DNA of 64,000 nt from Bradyrhizobium iriomotense (GCF_018129405.1 NZ_JAFCLP010000009.1:124001-188000), one strand, 5' to 3'; numbered from the stretch's first letter, positions 15,600 through 25,783 are shown. The notes: a model not told the origin generated them from the letters alone. Made by a program: numbers and translations.

Positions 15600-16430
15600 A
15601 TGGAGATCAAGGTCGGCTTCGAGATCACCTACGCAGCGGTGCAGCCGACACCGATGGTGATCATGCTGAACATCCACCCCTCGCGACAGGCCGACATCAT
15701 CGGCGGGGAGACGGTGGTCGCGGAGCCCGACATTCCGATCCGCTTCTATCACGACGTCTTCGGCAATGTGTGCGGCCGCCTCATGGCGCCGGCCGGCGGC
15801 GTGACGCTGAAGGGCAGCGCACTGGTGCGCGACAGCGGCCTGCCCGACGAGGTCATGCCGGCCGCGCAGCAGATCCCGATCGAGCAATTGCCGAACGAGC
15901 TGCTGCTCTATTTGATGCCGAGCCGCTATTGCGAGACCGACAAGCTTACGGATATCGCCTGGTCGCTGTTCGCTAAGACCGAGCCCGGTTGGAATCGAGT
16001 CGCGGCGATCACCGCGTTCGTGCATCAGCATGTCACCTTCGGCTATGAGCACGCCCATCACATGAAGTCGGCGCACGACGTCTACGAGCAGAAGACCGGC
16101 GTCTGCCGCGACTTCGCGCATCTGGCCGTCGCGCTCTGCCGCTGCATGGGCATCCCCGCGCGCTACTGCACCGGCTACATGGGCGACATCGGCATCCCGC
16201 CCGAACCGTTCCCGATGGATTTCTCCGGCTGGTTTCAGGTCTGGCTCTCGGGCAAATGGTTCACCTTCGACGCCCGCCACAACGTCCCCCGCATCGGCCG
16301 CATCCTGATGGCGACGGGGCGCGACGCCGCCGACGTCGCGCTCTCCACCAGCTTTGGCCGGATGGAGCTGAAGAAGTTCGTGGTGGTGAGCGACGAGGTG
16401 GTCGGCGCGGCTGTGGTGAAGGCGGGGTGA
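15600..16430 (+). CDS. Transglutaminase-like protein, variant triad
   Basis: Protein of 276 residues. Cys169 lies in GVCRDFAHLAV, the usual nucleophile motif, and FDARHN near 223-228 supplies the Asp position. The position normally held by the catalytic His reads DFSGWFQVWL, with Ser209 where His would be expected. The ATG overlaps nothing but follows the previous stop directly, so the two paralogues are made together. The pair may form a two-part system in which this one is altered; that is inference. Confidence 0.85.
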   Translation: MEIKVGFEITYAAVQPTPMVIMLNIHPSRQADIIGGETVVAEPDIPIRFYHDVFGNVCGRLMAPAGGVTLKGSALVRDSGLPDEVMPAAQQIPIEQLPNELLLYLMPSRYCETDKLTDIAWSLFAKTEPGWNRVAAITAFVHQHVTFGYEHAHHMKSAHDVYEQKTGVCRDFAHLAVALCRCMGIPARYCTGYMGDIGIPPEPFPMDFSGWFQVWLSGKWFTFDARHNVPRIGRILMATGRDAADVALSTSFGRMELKKFVVVSDEVVGAAVVKAG

Positions 16431-16495
16431 AGGGGGCGCTCGTCACTGCCTCGCTTCGCTCGCAATGTTGATGTCAGGCACAACGCCCTCCCAAT

Positions 16496-16615
16496 GTCGT
16501 CCTGGCGAAAGCCAGGACCCATTACCCCGACTGTTGGTGTGGCGCGACGATGTCGCCATCAGGTTGCCCATTCCCGCATTCGGTGGTTATGGGTCCTGGC
16601 TTTCGCCAGGACGAC
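16496..16615. repeat. Dispersed nested palindrome, copy 2 (GTCGTCCTGGC family)
   Basis: Left arm GTCGTCCTGGCGAAAGCCAG plus ACCCATTACCCC, spacer of about 60 bases, right arm GGTGGTTATGGGTCCTGGCT ending GCCAGGACGAC. Both arms are hairpins by themselves and are complementary to each other. Confidence 0.8.
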
Positions 16616-16666
16616 ACCGAATGTGCGGCTCTGTTGCTCGATCTAATTGCCAGCTATAGACCCCCC

Positions 16667-17065
16667 ATGACCTCCAACCGTCTCTTCGTCTACGGCACCC
16701 TGATGCGCGGCTTCGACCATCCGATGGCGCGGCTGCTTGCGCAGCACGCGGACTTCATCGGTGAAGCGACCTGCCGCGGGCAGCTGTTCCTCATCAAGCA
16801 CTATCCGGGATTGCTGCGCTCGGACGCTGCGTCCGACCTCGTCCATGGCGAGCTCTTCCAGCTGCGCGTGGCCGACGAGCTGCTGCGCGAGCTCGACATG
16901 TATGAAGCCTGCGGCGAAGGCTTTCCCGAGCCGACCGAATATCTGCGCGAGCTGATCGACGTGACGCTGCCGGACGGCAGATCCGAGAAGGCCTGGACCT
17001 ATGTCTACAACTGGCCCGTCACCGATCTGCCCCGCATCGAGTCGGGCCGCTTCCTGGACCACTAG
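16667..17065 (+). CDS. Gamma-glutamylcyclotransferase-like (AIG2/GGCT) protein
   Basis: Protein of 132 residues of the GGCT fold. The signature LFVYGTLMRGFDHP is at residues 5-18 and GELFQLRVADELLRELDMYE holds the usual D(x)YE turn. Family members act on gamma-glutamyl amines or amino acids to release 5-oxoproline. The ATG at 16667 matches the family start; the frame continues upstream only through the palindromic repeat. Monocistronic, ended by another repeat. Confidence 0.85.
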   Translation: MTSNRLFVYGTLMRGFDHPMARLLAQHADFIGEATCRGQLFLIKHYPGLLRSDAASDLVHGELFQLRVADELLRELDMYEACGEGFPEPTEYLRELIDVTLPDGRSEKAWTYVYNWPVTDLPRIESGRFLDH

Positions 17066-17074
17066 TTGCTTTTT

Positions 17075-17123
17075 GAGCGTGATCTTGTCGGAAAACCGTT
17101 GCGCACTTTTCCGGATCACGCTC
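17075..17123. repeat. Short dispersed hairpin (GAGCGTGATC type)
   Basis: GAGCGTGATC and GATCACGCTC form a perfect 10-bp stem; inside, CGGAAAA and TTTTCCG pair again around CCGTTGCGCAC. It reaches the stop codon of the convergent chlorite dismutase gene, so it may also end both transcripts. This element type is familiar from Bradyrhizobium and Rhizobium intergenic regions. Confidence 0.7.
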
Positions 17124-17686
17124 TAGGCCGACAGCACTTCCTTCACCACGCGCACGTCGACCTCGCGCTCGACATAGCTCCATTCCTCGGTCTGCCTGAG
17201 CGTCGCCACCAGCTCCTCGAACAGCGAGGCATCCGCGGGGGCGAATTCGAACCAGGTCAGGAAATCGAAGGGCTCGCCGAGGTCGCGGCAGTGATAGAGC
17301 TGGCGCGCGATCGCGGGCAGGAAGCGCAGGCTGCCGGCGATGTGGTGCGACCTGTCCTCGAAGATCTCGCGCCGCTCTTCCTGCGTCAGATCCCACCAGG
17401 CCTGCGACTTCCGGATCGGGATCAGCGCCGCGCTGGTGGCTTCCACCCGGCCGAGCCCGGCCTGCACCGCGACGAGCTGCTCCTTCTCGGGCCGCTCGGT
17501 GTAGCGCAGGCTGCTGGGAACGCCGACCAGTCGCCAGGCATTGCGTGAGGGCACCAGCGGCAACGAGACCGCGTCGCTGTCGGTGACCGACAGCGCCGGC
17601 ATGAAGGGCAGGGGCTCGCCCGTCACTGGCGAAATCGAGGTGACGCGCCAGCCCCCGCTGTGGCCGCCTCGAAAGGTCCTGAACAT
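17123..17686 (-). CDS. cld: Short-form (dimeric type) chlorite dismutase-like heme protein
   Basis: Protein of 187 residues from the ATG at 17686. It resembles, from memory, the short dimeric chlorite dismutase of Nitrobacter winogradskyi along its whole length, including QAGLGRVEAT, ALIPIRKSQAWWDLT and FDFLTWFEFAP. The likely proximal heme ligand is a His of DRSHHIAGSL (His114/115), and the distal Arg needed for chlorite chemistry corresponds to Arg128 in LPAIARQLYH. Longer starts would run through the inverted repeat at 17730 and look non-coding. The enzyme splits chlorite into chloride and oxygen; physiological role in non-perchlorate reducers is uncertain. Confidence 0.85.
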   Translation of the reverse strand: MFRTFRGGHSGGWRVTSISPVTGEPLPFMPALSVTDSDAVSLPLVPSRNAWRLVGVPSSLRYTERPEKEQLVAVQAGLGRVEATSAALIPIRKSQAWWDLTQEERREIFEDRSHHIAGSLRFLPAIARQLYHCRDLGEPFDFLTWFEFAPADASLFEELVATLRQTEEWSYVEREVDVRVVKEVLSA

Positions 17687-17729
17687 GGGGGTATGGAAGC
17701 GTGGAACCGGGCGCGGTTCAAGCTCTCTT

Positions 17730-17768
17730 GTCATTCCGGGGCGATGCTGCGCATTGCCCCGGAATGAC
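17730..17768. repeat. Short palindrome (GTCATTCCGGGGC type)
   Basis: GTCATTCCGGGGC and GCCCCGGAATGAC form a perfect 13-bp inverted repeat around a 13-base loop. Same outer sequence as the elements at 11639 and 30769. Confidence 0.7.
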
Positions 17769-17825
17769 GGGGGGAGGACGGAAGCCCTGTGAATAGGTCG
17801 AATAACCCGGATAACCCGCCTAAAC

Positions 17826-17854
17826 CTGACTTTTAGGCAAGCCACGCCTATATC
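17826..17854 (+). promoter_or_regulatory. Candidate sigma-70 promoter of dnaG
   Basis: CTGACT (-35-like) and TATATC (-10-like) are separated by exactly 17 bases and lie 46 bases before the dnaG ATG. Each hexamer matches the consensus at four of six places. An inverted repeat GCCTAAA/TTTAGGC (17818-17838) straddles the -35 box and could be an operator. Confidence 0.4.
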
Positions 17855-17900
17855 CCTGATCCTTCGCCCGACTCACCCCGGTTCGCGCTACACAGATCCC

Positions 17901-19922
17901 ATGCGCTTCACGCCCCAATTCCTCGACGAGCTTCGTGCCCGGCTTTCGGTTTCCGAAGTCGTGGGCAAGCGCGTCAAGCTGAAGAAGGCAGGAAGGGAGT
18001 GGAAGGGGCTGTCGCCGTTCCAGCAGGAGAAGACGCCGTCCTTCTACGTCAACGACCAGAAGGGTTTTTACCACGACTTCTCCTCGGGCAAGCACGGCGA
18101 CATCATCACCTTCGTGATGGAGACCGACGGCCTGCCGTTCGCCGAGGCCGTCGAGCGGCTCGCGAACATGGCGGGCCTGCCGCTGCCGGCGGTGACGCCG
18201 GATGCGGCGCGGCAGGAGCAGCGGCGGCGCTCGCTGCATGACGTCATGGATCTCGCCGCGAAATATTTCGCGGAAACGCTGGCCTCGCGCGTCGGCGCGA
18301 AAGCGCGCGGCTATCTTGCCGATCGCGCCATCTCGCCGGCGACGCAATTGCAGTTCCGGCTCGGCTACGCCCCGCCCGATCGATTCGCGCTGAAGGAGCA
18401 TCTCGGCAAGCTCGGAATCTCCGTCGACGACATGGTCGAGACCGGGCTGCTCGTTGCCGGCAACGACATTCCCGTGCCCTATGATCGCTTCCGCGATCGC
18501 GTGATGTTTCCGATCACCGATCTGCGCGGCCGCGTCATCGCCTTCGGCGGGCGCGCGCTGGAAAAGGACGTTCCGGCAAAATACCTGAACTCGCCGGAGA
18601 CGCCGCTCTTCCACAAGGGCGACAATCTCTACAACCACCAGACCGCGCGCAAAGCGACCCATGACGGCGCATCGTTGATCGTGGTCGAAGGCTATGTCGA
18701 CGTCATCGCCATGGTCACCGCGGGCTTTGCCGGCAGCGTCGCGCCGCTCGGCACCGCGTTGACCGAGAGCCAGCTCGCGCTGCTCTGGAAGATGGCGGAC
18801 GAGCCGATCCTCTGCTTCGACGGCGACCGCGCCGGACAGAAGGCGGCGTATCGCGCGGCCGATCTCGCGCTGCCCTTCCTCGCGCCCGGAAAGAGTCTTC
18901 GTTTCGCGCTGCTGCCGGAAGGGCAGGACCCCGACGATCTCGTGCGCTCCGGTGGGCGCGGCGCGATCGAGGAGGTGATCGCGGCGGCACGTCCGCTCGC
19001 CGACATGATCTGGTCGCGCGAGCTCGAAGGCGGCAACTTCGCTACGCCCGAGCGCCGCGCCGCGCTGGAGGCGCGCATCAAGGAGCTCACGAACGGCGTC
19101 CGCGACGAGGTGGTGCGGCGCTATTATCGCGACGATTTCGTCGAGCGGCTGCAGCGCACCTTCGCGCCCGAAGGCGGGCGCGGCGGCTTTGGTGGCCGCG
19201 GCAATTTCCGCCCCGGTGGCGGCCGGCCATTCCAGCCGCGGGGCGGGGGCGGTGCGAATCGATTCGGGGCCCAGGGATTCGGTGGCGGATTTGGCGGCGG
19301 CCGCCGCGGCCCGCCGGGTCCGACCCTGTTGCCCTCCGGCCCCTACCAGGCGGCAAGCCCCCAACTCGCGGCGAGCCCGATCATGAAGGGCCAGCGCAGC
19401 GCCATCTCCCGCCGCGAGGCCCTGATCCTGCAATGCCTGATCAACCACCCCTGGCTGCTGCATGAGCATCTGGAGGAGGTCGCGGCCCTGGAGCTGGCCC
19501 ATCCCGAAGCCCACAAGCTCCGGGCCGGCATCATCGCCGCCTTCGCCAACGACCACCATCATTCTCCGGACCCCGAGCAGCAGGCCGAGAAGATGCGCGC
19601 CGACCTCGAGAAGGGTGGATTTACCCCGTTACTTCAAAGGGTTGAGCGTGCCATTACCACCGCGGCGGTCTTCGGGGCGCGCGAGGGCGCGGCGCGGGAC
19701 GACGTTCTTGCGACCTGGCATCAGCTGGTTGCCTTGCATCGGCAATGGCATTCACTACTTAGAGAGCTGAAGGACGCCGAGCTGGCCTTGGGGGAGGACC
19801 CCAGCGAGGCCAATTTGGCATGGCTGCGTGACGTCAAGGCCCGGATGGCCGAAGTCGATGGTACCGAGGCCCTGATCGAGGGTTTTGGCGAGCTGTCGGG
19901 TCGGTTCCAGAAGAGCGTGTGA
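17901..19922 (+). CDS. dnaG: DNA primase, with substituted zinc ligands
   Basis: DnaG makes RNA primers for replication. Length 673 residues. The N-terminal CHC2-type domain (about 1-95) aligns well, but the four zinc ligands are replaced: CPFH reads SPFQ (Ser38, Gln41) and CFGC reads DFSS (Asp59, Ser62). The RNA polymerase core and Toprim domain follow, with VVEGYVDVI near 256-265 and CFDGDRAGQKA near 305-315. Residues about 421-473 are a Gly/Arg-rich linker, and the C-terminal helical domain (about 490-673) should bind DnaB. It is directly upstream of rpoD, as in the macromolecular synthesis operon. Confidence 0.97.
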   Translation: MRFTPQFLDELRARLSVSEVVGKRVKLKKAGREWKGLSPFQQEKTPSFYVNDQKGFYHDFSSGKHGDIITFVMETDGLPFAEAVERLANMAGLPLPAVTPDAARQEQRRRSLHDVMDLAAKYFAETLASRVGAKARGYLADRAISPATQLQFRLGYAPPDRFALKEHLGKLGISVDDMVETGLLVAGNDIPVPYDRFRDRVMFPITDLRGRVIAFGGRALEKDVPAKYLNSPETPLFHKGDNLYNHQTARKATHDGASLIVVEGYVDVIAMVTAGFAGSVAPLGTALTESQLALLWKMADEPILCFDGDRAGQKAAYRAADLALPFLAPGKSLRFALLPEGQDPDDLVRSGGRGAIEEVIAAARPLADMIWSRELEGGNFATPERRAALEARIKELTNGVRDEVVRRYYRDDFVERLQRTFAPEGGRGGFGGRGNFRPGGGRPFQPRGGGGANRFGAQGFGGGFGGGRRGPPGPTLLPSGPYQAASPQLAASPIMKGQRSAISRREALILQCLINHPWLLHEHLEEVAALELAHPEAHKLRAGIIAAFANDHHHSPDPEQQAEKMRADLEKGGFTPLLQRVERAITTAAVFGAREGAARDDVLATWHQLVALHRQWHSLLRELKDAELALGEDPSEANLAWLRDVKARMAEVDGTEALIEGFGELSGRFQKSV

Positions 19923-20297
19923 TGAAAGAATCATGCGGACGGCCGTGGCCGGAACCGCTAAAAGACTCGCCAAATCCAAGGTTTGGCGGCAAAAACAGGG
20001 TTAATCGAGGCTTAACGGTCTTGTAGCACTTTGGCCCAGAGGCGGCCGCAGGCAGAACAGACGCGTCAGGAATGAATCCGCGCATCAGCTGTTGGCACTA
20101 CACCTGCATCCGCTGCGACAAAGAGGCTCACGAAGCGTTAGGCAATTCCGGCGAGAGAGAGTTGGGGGTGGCGAGAGACAGGCGCGCCGCCCTTTCCGTG
20201 TCGAAAGCTGCCGAAGCGAGAGCGTCGAGCAACAGGTTCAAGTGAATTCACGCGGGCGCGGCGATCGTCTCGCATGAAGCGCGTTTAGGAGCAATGG
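19923..20297 (+). other. dnaG-rpoD intergenic region, 375 bp
   Basis: No credible gene is visible; the short open frames here lack ribosome sites and family character. The region is AT-richer just after dnaG (GGTTAATCGAGGCTTAACGG near 20001) and probably holds an rpoD promoter, but I cannot point to a convincing -35/-10 pair. TAGGAGCAATGG before 20298 is the rpoD ribosome site. Confidence 0.5.
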
Positions 20298-22454
<2,157 letters not shown>

Positions 22455-22462
22455 TTCGGATC

Positions 22463-22490
22463 GTCATGCTCGGGCCTGACCCGGGCATCC
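22463..22490. repeat. Short palindrome (GTCATGCTCGGGC type) after rpoD
   Basis: GTCATGCTCGGGCCTGACCC followed by GGGCATCC; the core CTCGGGCCTGACCCGGG folds as a hairpin. Related to the left half of the element at 3784. Confidence 0.5.
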
Positions 22491-22500
22491 ATCCAAACGA

Positions 22501-22530
22501 AAACGGCGGGCCGAAAGCCCGCCGTTTTTG
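22501..22530 (+). terminator. Rho-independent terminator of rpoD
   Basis: Stem ACGGCGGGC/GCCCGCCGT with a short CGAAA loop, preceded by AAAA and followed by TTTT. It lies 46 bases after the rpoD stop. A near twin is found at 24418. Confidence 0.85.
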
Positions 22531-22631
22531 CTGTGGCAGCCACTATAGATTTTTCCGAATGAATATTCAATTATAGCGAGAATATTAGTGCTGATTCCTG
22601 TGTTCATATAAATGGGATACCGAGCCCCGAA

Positions 22632-23942
22632 ATGGTGGATCTCAAGAAGACGCCCGGATACCGCGCCGTTGTGAAACGGATCTCCGAACCCTACGCTCGT
22701 GCAAGTTCGTACCTTTTCCTGCGCTATTATTCGACCCTTTTCATACTGCCAGCAGAAATAGGAGAGTTTCGACATCTCAAATTGCTTAGCCTTCGAGCAA
22801 GCCCAGTAGCTGACTTGTCGCCGATCGCCCGATTAACTTCTTTGGAAGAACTTGACCTTGGCAGAACACGGGTGACAGATCTTTCTGCGCTGGCGGAAAT
22901 GACAGCGATGCAAGATGCGGTTATGCGGGGACAGGGGGGGCTTTCCTACGAGGGAACTCCGATTGCGAAGGCCGCGCCGTTCGATCGGCTAGTCGAGCTC
23001 AATCAGCCATTTCGAACTGTAGAAACGATTAACGAAGTGCGTCGCCGATGTGGTCTCAAAGAGCATATCCCGACAGGCTATGCAGAGCTCGATAAAGGAA
23101 ACGAACTGACCGTTCAGCCGCTAAAGGGAGTGCTGGCGCCCTTTGATTTTCATGCAATCGACGGCAGCATCAAATTGGCGTCGAATAGTATTGATTGGCC
23201 AATCTTTCCATTTCCGACCAGCGAGCGTGATCACGACAGCCGTCTTGAGACTTCACGAACGCTCGCGGTCGATTTAGCTTCCGAGCTCGAAGATGGGAGA
23301 TTCAATGCTCGTCCCGACTACGCGGCTAGCCTCAGCAAATATGCTAACCGACTCCCAAAGAAACGTGGCGAAGGAAATATTCTATTGGCCGATGCCGAGG
23401 CTCGCAGCATTCGTAGTATGTTTGCTGCAGAAGCAGATATTCTACCTATAGGACTTGCATCGAAGCTCAAGACAATCCTCGAGCAACATATCGGTCTCCG
23501 AGTCTACTACCCAGAAATCGAACATTTCTATCGTGATGTTCAAAATGGTCGCATAGAAAGTCCGCTTCCGCTTGATGCGGCTCAAGAGTTCATTCGGGGT
23601 GTCGATCAATATACACCCGTTGTATTTGCTCCCGAGGTACAAGAGGCCTTAGGTACCTCCACGAGCCAAAGTCCAGAAGGTGTGCCAGTCCCGACGACGG
23701 TTGTATTGAGTCCTGAGGGCGATCAGCCGAGGGCGCCTCCAGATCCTTTAGGAAATCTCAATCCACGAAAAGCGCGCGATTATGCATTTGCCGGCACTGT
23801 GAATTCAATCTGGAAGGCTTTTCGCGAAGGGGAAGCCGTCTATCGAGCGGTCGAAGGTTGGAGGAATGCGGGGAAGGCGTTGGAGCCGTACGTACATCAA
23901 ATTTTGGATTGGTTGAGCAGATACGGTGGGCACGGCAACTGA
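22632..23942 (+). CDS. Leucine-rich-repeat protein of unknown function
   Basis: Protein of 436 residues. Residues about 40-95 hold short leucine-rich repeats (LKLLSLRASPVADLSPIARL, then LEELDLGRTRVTDLSALAEM). The remaining 340 residues are soluble, with a Pro-rich stretch near 350-385 and a final amphipathic segment. No signal peptide or catalytic motif is recognised. Codon and base use are clearly AT-richer than the neighbours, which suggests transfer. The frame stays open upstream of the ATG for about 20 codons without another ATG or a good ribosome site, so the 5' end may be truncated or start unusually. Confidence 0.72.
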   Translation: MVDLKKTPGYRAVVKRISEPYARASSYLFLRYYSTLFILPAEIGEFRHLKLLSLRASPVADLSPIARLTSLEELDLGRTRVTDLSALAEMTAMQDAVMRGQGGLSYEGTPIAKAAPFDRLVELNQPFRTVETINEVRRRCGLKEHIPTGYAELDKGNELTVQPLKGVLAPFDFHAIDGSIKLASNSIDWPIFPFPTSERDHDSRLETSRTLAVDLASELEDGRFNARPDYAASLSKYANRLPKKRGEGNILLADAEARSIRSMFAAEADILPIGLASKLKTILEQHIGLRVYYPEIEHFYRDVQNGRIESPLPLDAAQEFIRGVDQYTPVVFAPEVQEALGTSTSQSPEGVPVPTTVVLSPEGDQPRAPPDPLGNLNPRKARDYAFAGTVNSIWKAFREGEAVYRAVEGWRNAGKALEPYVHQILDWLSRYGGHGN

Positions 23943-24006
23943 GAACAGCGGCGGGCTAAGGCCCTCGTTCTTGGTTGTGATGCAGCTCTCCTGACTTTCG
24001 CACAGC

Positions 24007-24243
24007 CTACTTCTTCTTCGCCCCCACCCGGTCGAGACTCTTGATCGCCAGCGGCGGCCGTCCCGACTTCTCCGCGATCTCGCGGTCCTGCTCCATGATG
24101 AAGCTGCGGGCGGGTTCGTCGCCGTCGAGGCCGCCGAGCAGATCGGCGGGCACGCGGCGGTTGGAGCGCTGGGAGCCGTCTTCGTAGACGACGTTGAAGA
24201 AGGCGAACTCGCCTTTGGGATTGGTTCCGGGTTTCTTGGCCAT
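24007..24243 (-). CDS. Small hypothetical protein, 78 aa
   Basis: Protein of 78 residues starting MAKKPGTNPKGEFAFFNVVY and ending in a basic tail VGAKKK. It reads like a compact beta-rich protein with polar ends (VYEDGSQRSNRRVPADLLGG). No membrane segment or known motif. Base use is normal for the genome, unlike the LRR gene beside it, so the AT-rich patch ends between them. Looks conserved in style, but I cannot name a family. Confidence 0.65.
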   Translation of the reverse strand: MAKKPGTNPKGEFAFFNVVYEDGSQRSNRRVPADLLGGLDGDEPARSFIMEQDREIAEKSGRPPLAIKSLDRVGAKKK

Positions 24244-24774
24244 GGCGGCTTGTCGTCGATCAGGGCGCCGCAGTCAAATGGCTTTCGCGATTGTCCGCAT
24301 GCAGCCGTGGTCTTGGGGAGGGCTCCGCGCCATCGATCGGTGAAATCTGTCGGGTGGAAATCAGTTTGGATGGAAGCGCCATGCGCTTATCGAAGGTCCG
24401 ATGCGAACCCTCAATAAACGGCGGGCCGCAAAGCCCGCCGTCTATTTTTGGTCTTCAGCGTTGCCCGGGGCTGGCAGGGCAACAACCTAAAATAGAAGGT
24501 TATAGGTTGCGTCATGCCGTGGCAAGCCAAATCGTAAGCGCGTTGGTGTCGCAGCGAGCGCAGCAGATATGCGGTGATCGAAAAGTTAAGTTCCGATGCG
24601 CGTCGAAAGCAATTGTTTGGATGACCAAAGTACTTTGTTCATCTTGTTGCTCTCGCAATGCAGCGAGTGTTGCGCGCCTTGTCGGGAGGTGCGCTCGGCT
24701 GCATGTCTTCCCGTTTGCGTGCAGACACATGGTTCCCCGCGCGAAAGGCGAGTTCCATCGCTGCGGTGGATATC
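24244..24774. other. Gene-free stretch with one orphan terminator
   Basis: No frame with a ribosome site or recognisable product is visible on either strand. The only clear structure is the hairpin at 24418. Downstream, CCTAAAATAGAAGGTTATAGG is AT-rich and could be promoter-like, but no gene follows it on the plus strand. Confidence 0.5.
24418..24449 (+). terminator. Orphan terminator hairpin, twin of the rpoD terminator
   Basis: ACGGCGGGC-CGCAAA-GCCCGCCGT followed by CTATTTTT. The stem is identical to that of the rpoD terminator and the loop differs by one base. The nearest plus-strand gene ends 475 bases upstream, so the transcript it ends is not evident. Confidence 0.55.
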
Positions 24775-25116
24775 TCAACGCGCGTGCGGGCGCTGCGCCA
24801 CTTCCTGAACGGCGAGCCGCGATCCAGCTCCGCCGCTGCGCCCACCGTCATCCTCTTTACGTCCCTGCGCCATGATCGCGCTGCCCATCGCCGCGGAGCC
24901 GAAGGTGATGAGGAAGGAGCCGAGCAGCAGAACGAGCGCGATGCCGGGTGTGCGGTCGGCGAAGATCAGCTCGCGCAGATGCCCGGGGTTGAGCCAGAGC
25001 AGCCCGCCGACGAGAAGCACCGCTGCGCAGGCGCCGATCGCGAGGTTGATCGCGAGCAGGCGGAACAGCGGCACGCGAAGGAGGCGGGTTGGTCGCGATT
25101 GATGATTGTCAGGCAT
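24775..25116 (-). CDS. Small membrane protein, two helices
   Basis: Protein of 113 residues with two hydrophobic segments (about 20-43 and 58-84) and a polar C-terminal tail. The start is well supported: GGAGGTGA lies at ideal distance before the ATG at 25116. No family is recognised. Probably an inner-membrane protein with both ends in the cytoplasm. Confidence 0.68.
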   Translation of the reverse strand: MPDNHQSRPTRLLRVPLFRLLAINLAIGACAAVLLVGGLLWLNPGHLRELIFADRTPGIALVLLLGSFLITFGSAAMGSAIMAQGRKEDDGGRSGGAGSRLAVQEVAQRPHAR

Positions 25117-25255
25117 GGCTCATCACCTCCTACACCAGCGCCGACATCATAGAGGCAGTTCTCTCATCCGTCATTCCGGAGCGCGACGACGTTGCGAGCC
25201 ACGCCGCGCATCATGTCGCTTGCGCCGCGATGTCGAGCGAAAGACGTCGGCCGCT

Positions 25256-25783
25256 TCAAGCCGCCGGCGCAACCCGGCTGCCGGGCTCGCTTGCCTGCGC
25301 CGCCTGCTGGCGCTCCATCATGGTCTGCCACAGCGTGGCGATGCTCACTTGCGTCTGCGGCGCGATCAGGCAGTGGCCCTCATTGTCGAAGCCGCAGAAG
25401 CGCACCGAGGCGTCTTTCCTCACCTCGGTCAGTGCCTGGTTGAGCATCTCCAGGCACGTCATGACCTGGCCGATGTCCTGCAGGCGCGCGTGATGCAGGA
25501 TGTCCATCAGCCGGAACGTCATCACCGCGGGCTGGCCGAAGCTGATGCCGGGACGGCCGAGCTCGAACAGCACGTTCACGGCGGGAAACACGCCGCGGAT
25601 ATGCTCGAGCACGCCGGCCATGTCCTCTACGCTGCAGGCGACGAGATGTGCGGCCTGCGGCGGCGCGGCCGCTTGCGCCTGCGACGCAAGGCCGAGCGAA
25701 TTGATCACCTCCTGCTCGATCCATTGCCGCACCGGGGCGGGTGCATTGCGGATCTGCTCGGCGGTCAAGGTAATTCCGGTCAT
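25256..25783 (-). CDS. Hypothetical protein, 175 aa
   Basis: Protein of 175 residues beginning MTGITLTAEQIRNAPAPVRQ, with VRQWIEQEVINSLGL suggesting a short helical N-terminal domain, an Ala/Gln linker and a conserved-looking core (MDILHHARLQDIGQVMTCLE). The ATG at 25783 is preferred over the GTG two codons earlier because AGGAG is 8 bases before the ATG but only 2 before the GTG. No function can be assigned. Confidence 0.68.
   Translation of the reverse strand: MTGITLTAEQIRNAPAPVRQWIEQEVINSLGLASQAQAAAPPQAAHLVACSVEDMAGVLEHIRGVFPAVNVLFELGRPGISFGQPAVMTFRLMDILHHARLQDIGQVMTCLEMLNQALTEVRKDASVRFCGFDNEGHCLIAPQTQVSIATLWQTMMERQQAAQASEPGSRVAPAA

Noticed and set aside
17820-19562. Long minus-strand frame opposite dnaG
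   Set aside because: Antisense of dnaG, which has full primase motifs.
20092-20277. Short plus-strand frame before rpoD
   Set aside because: No ribosome site, no family features and placed in the expected promoter region.
24658-25152. Plus-strand frame of 164 codons
   Set aside because: Overlaps the minus-strand membrane protein, whose start has a near-perfect ribosome site; the plus frame lacks one.
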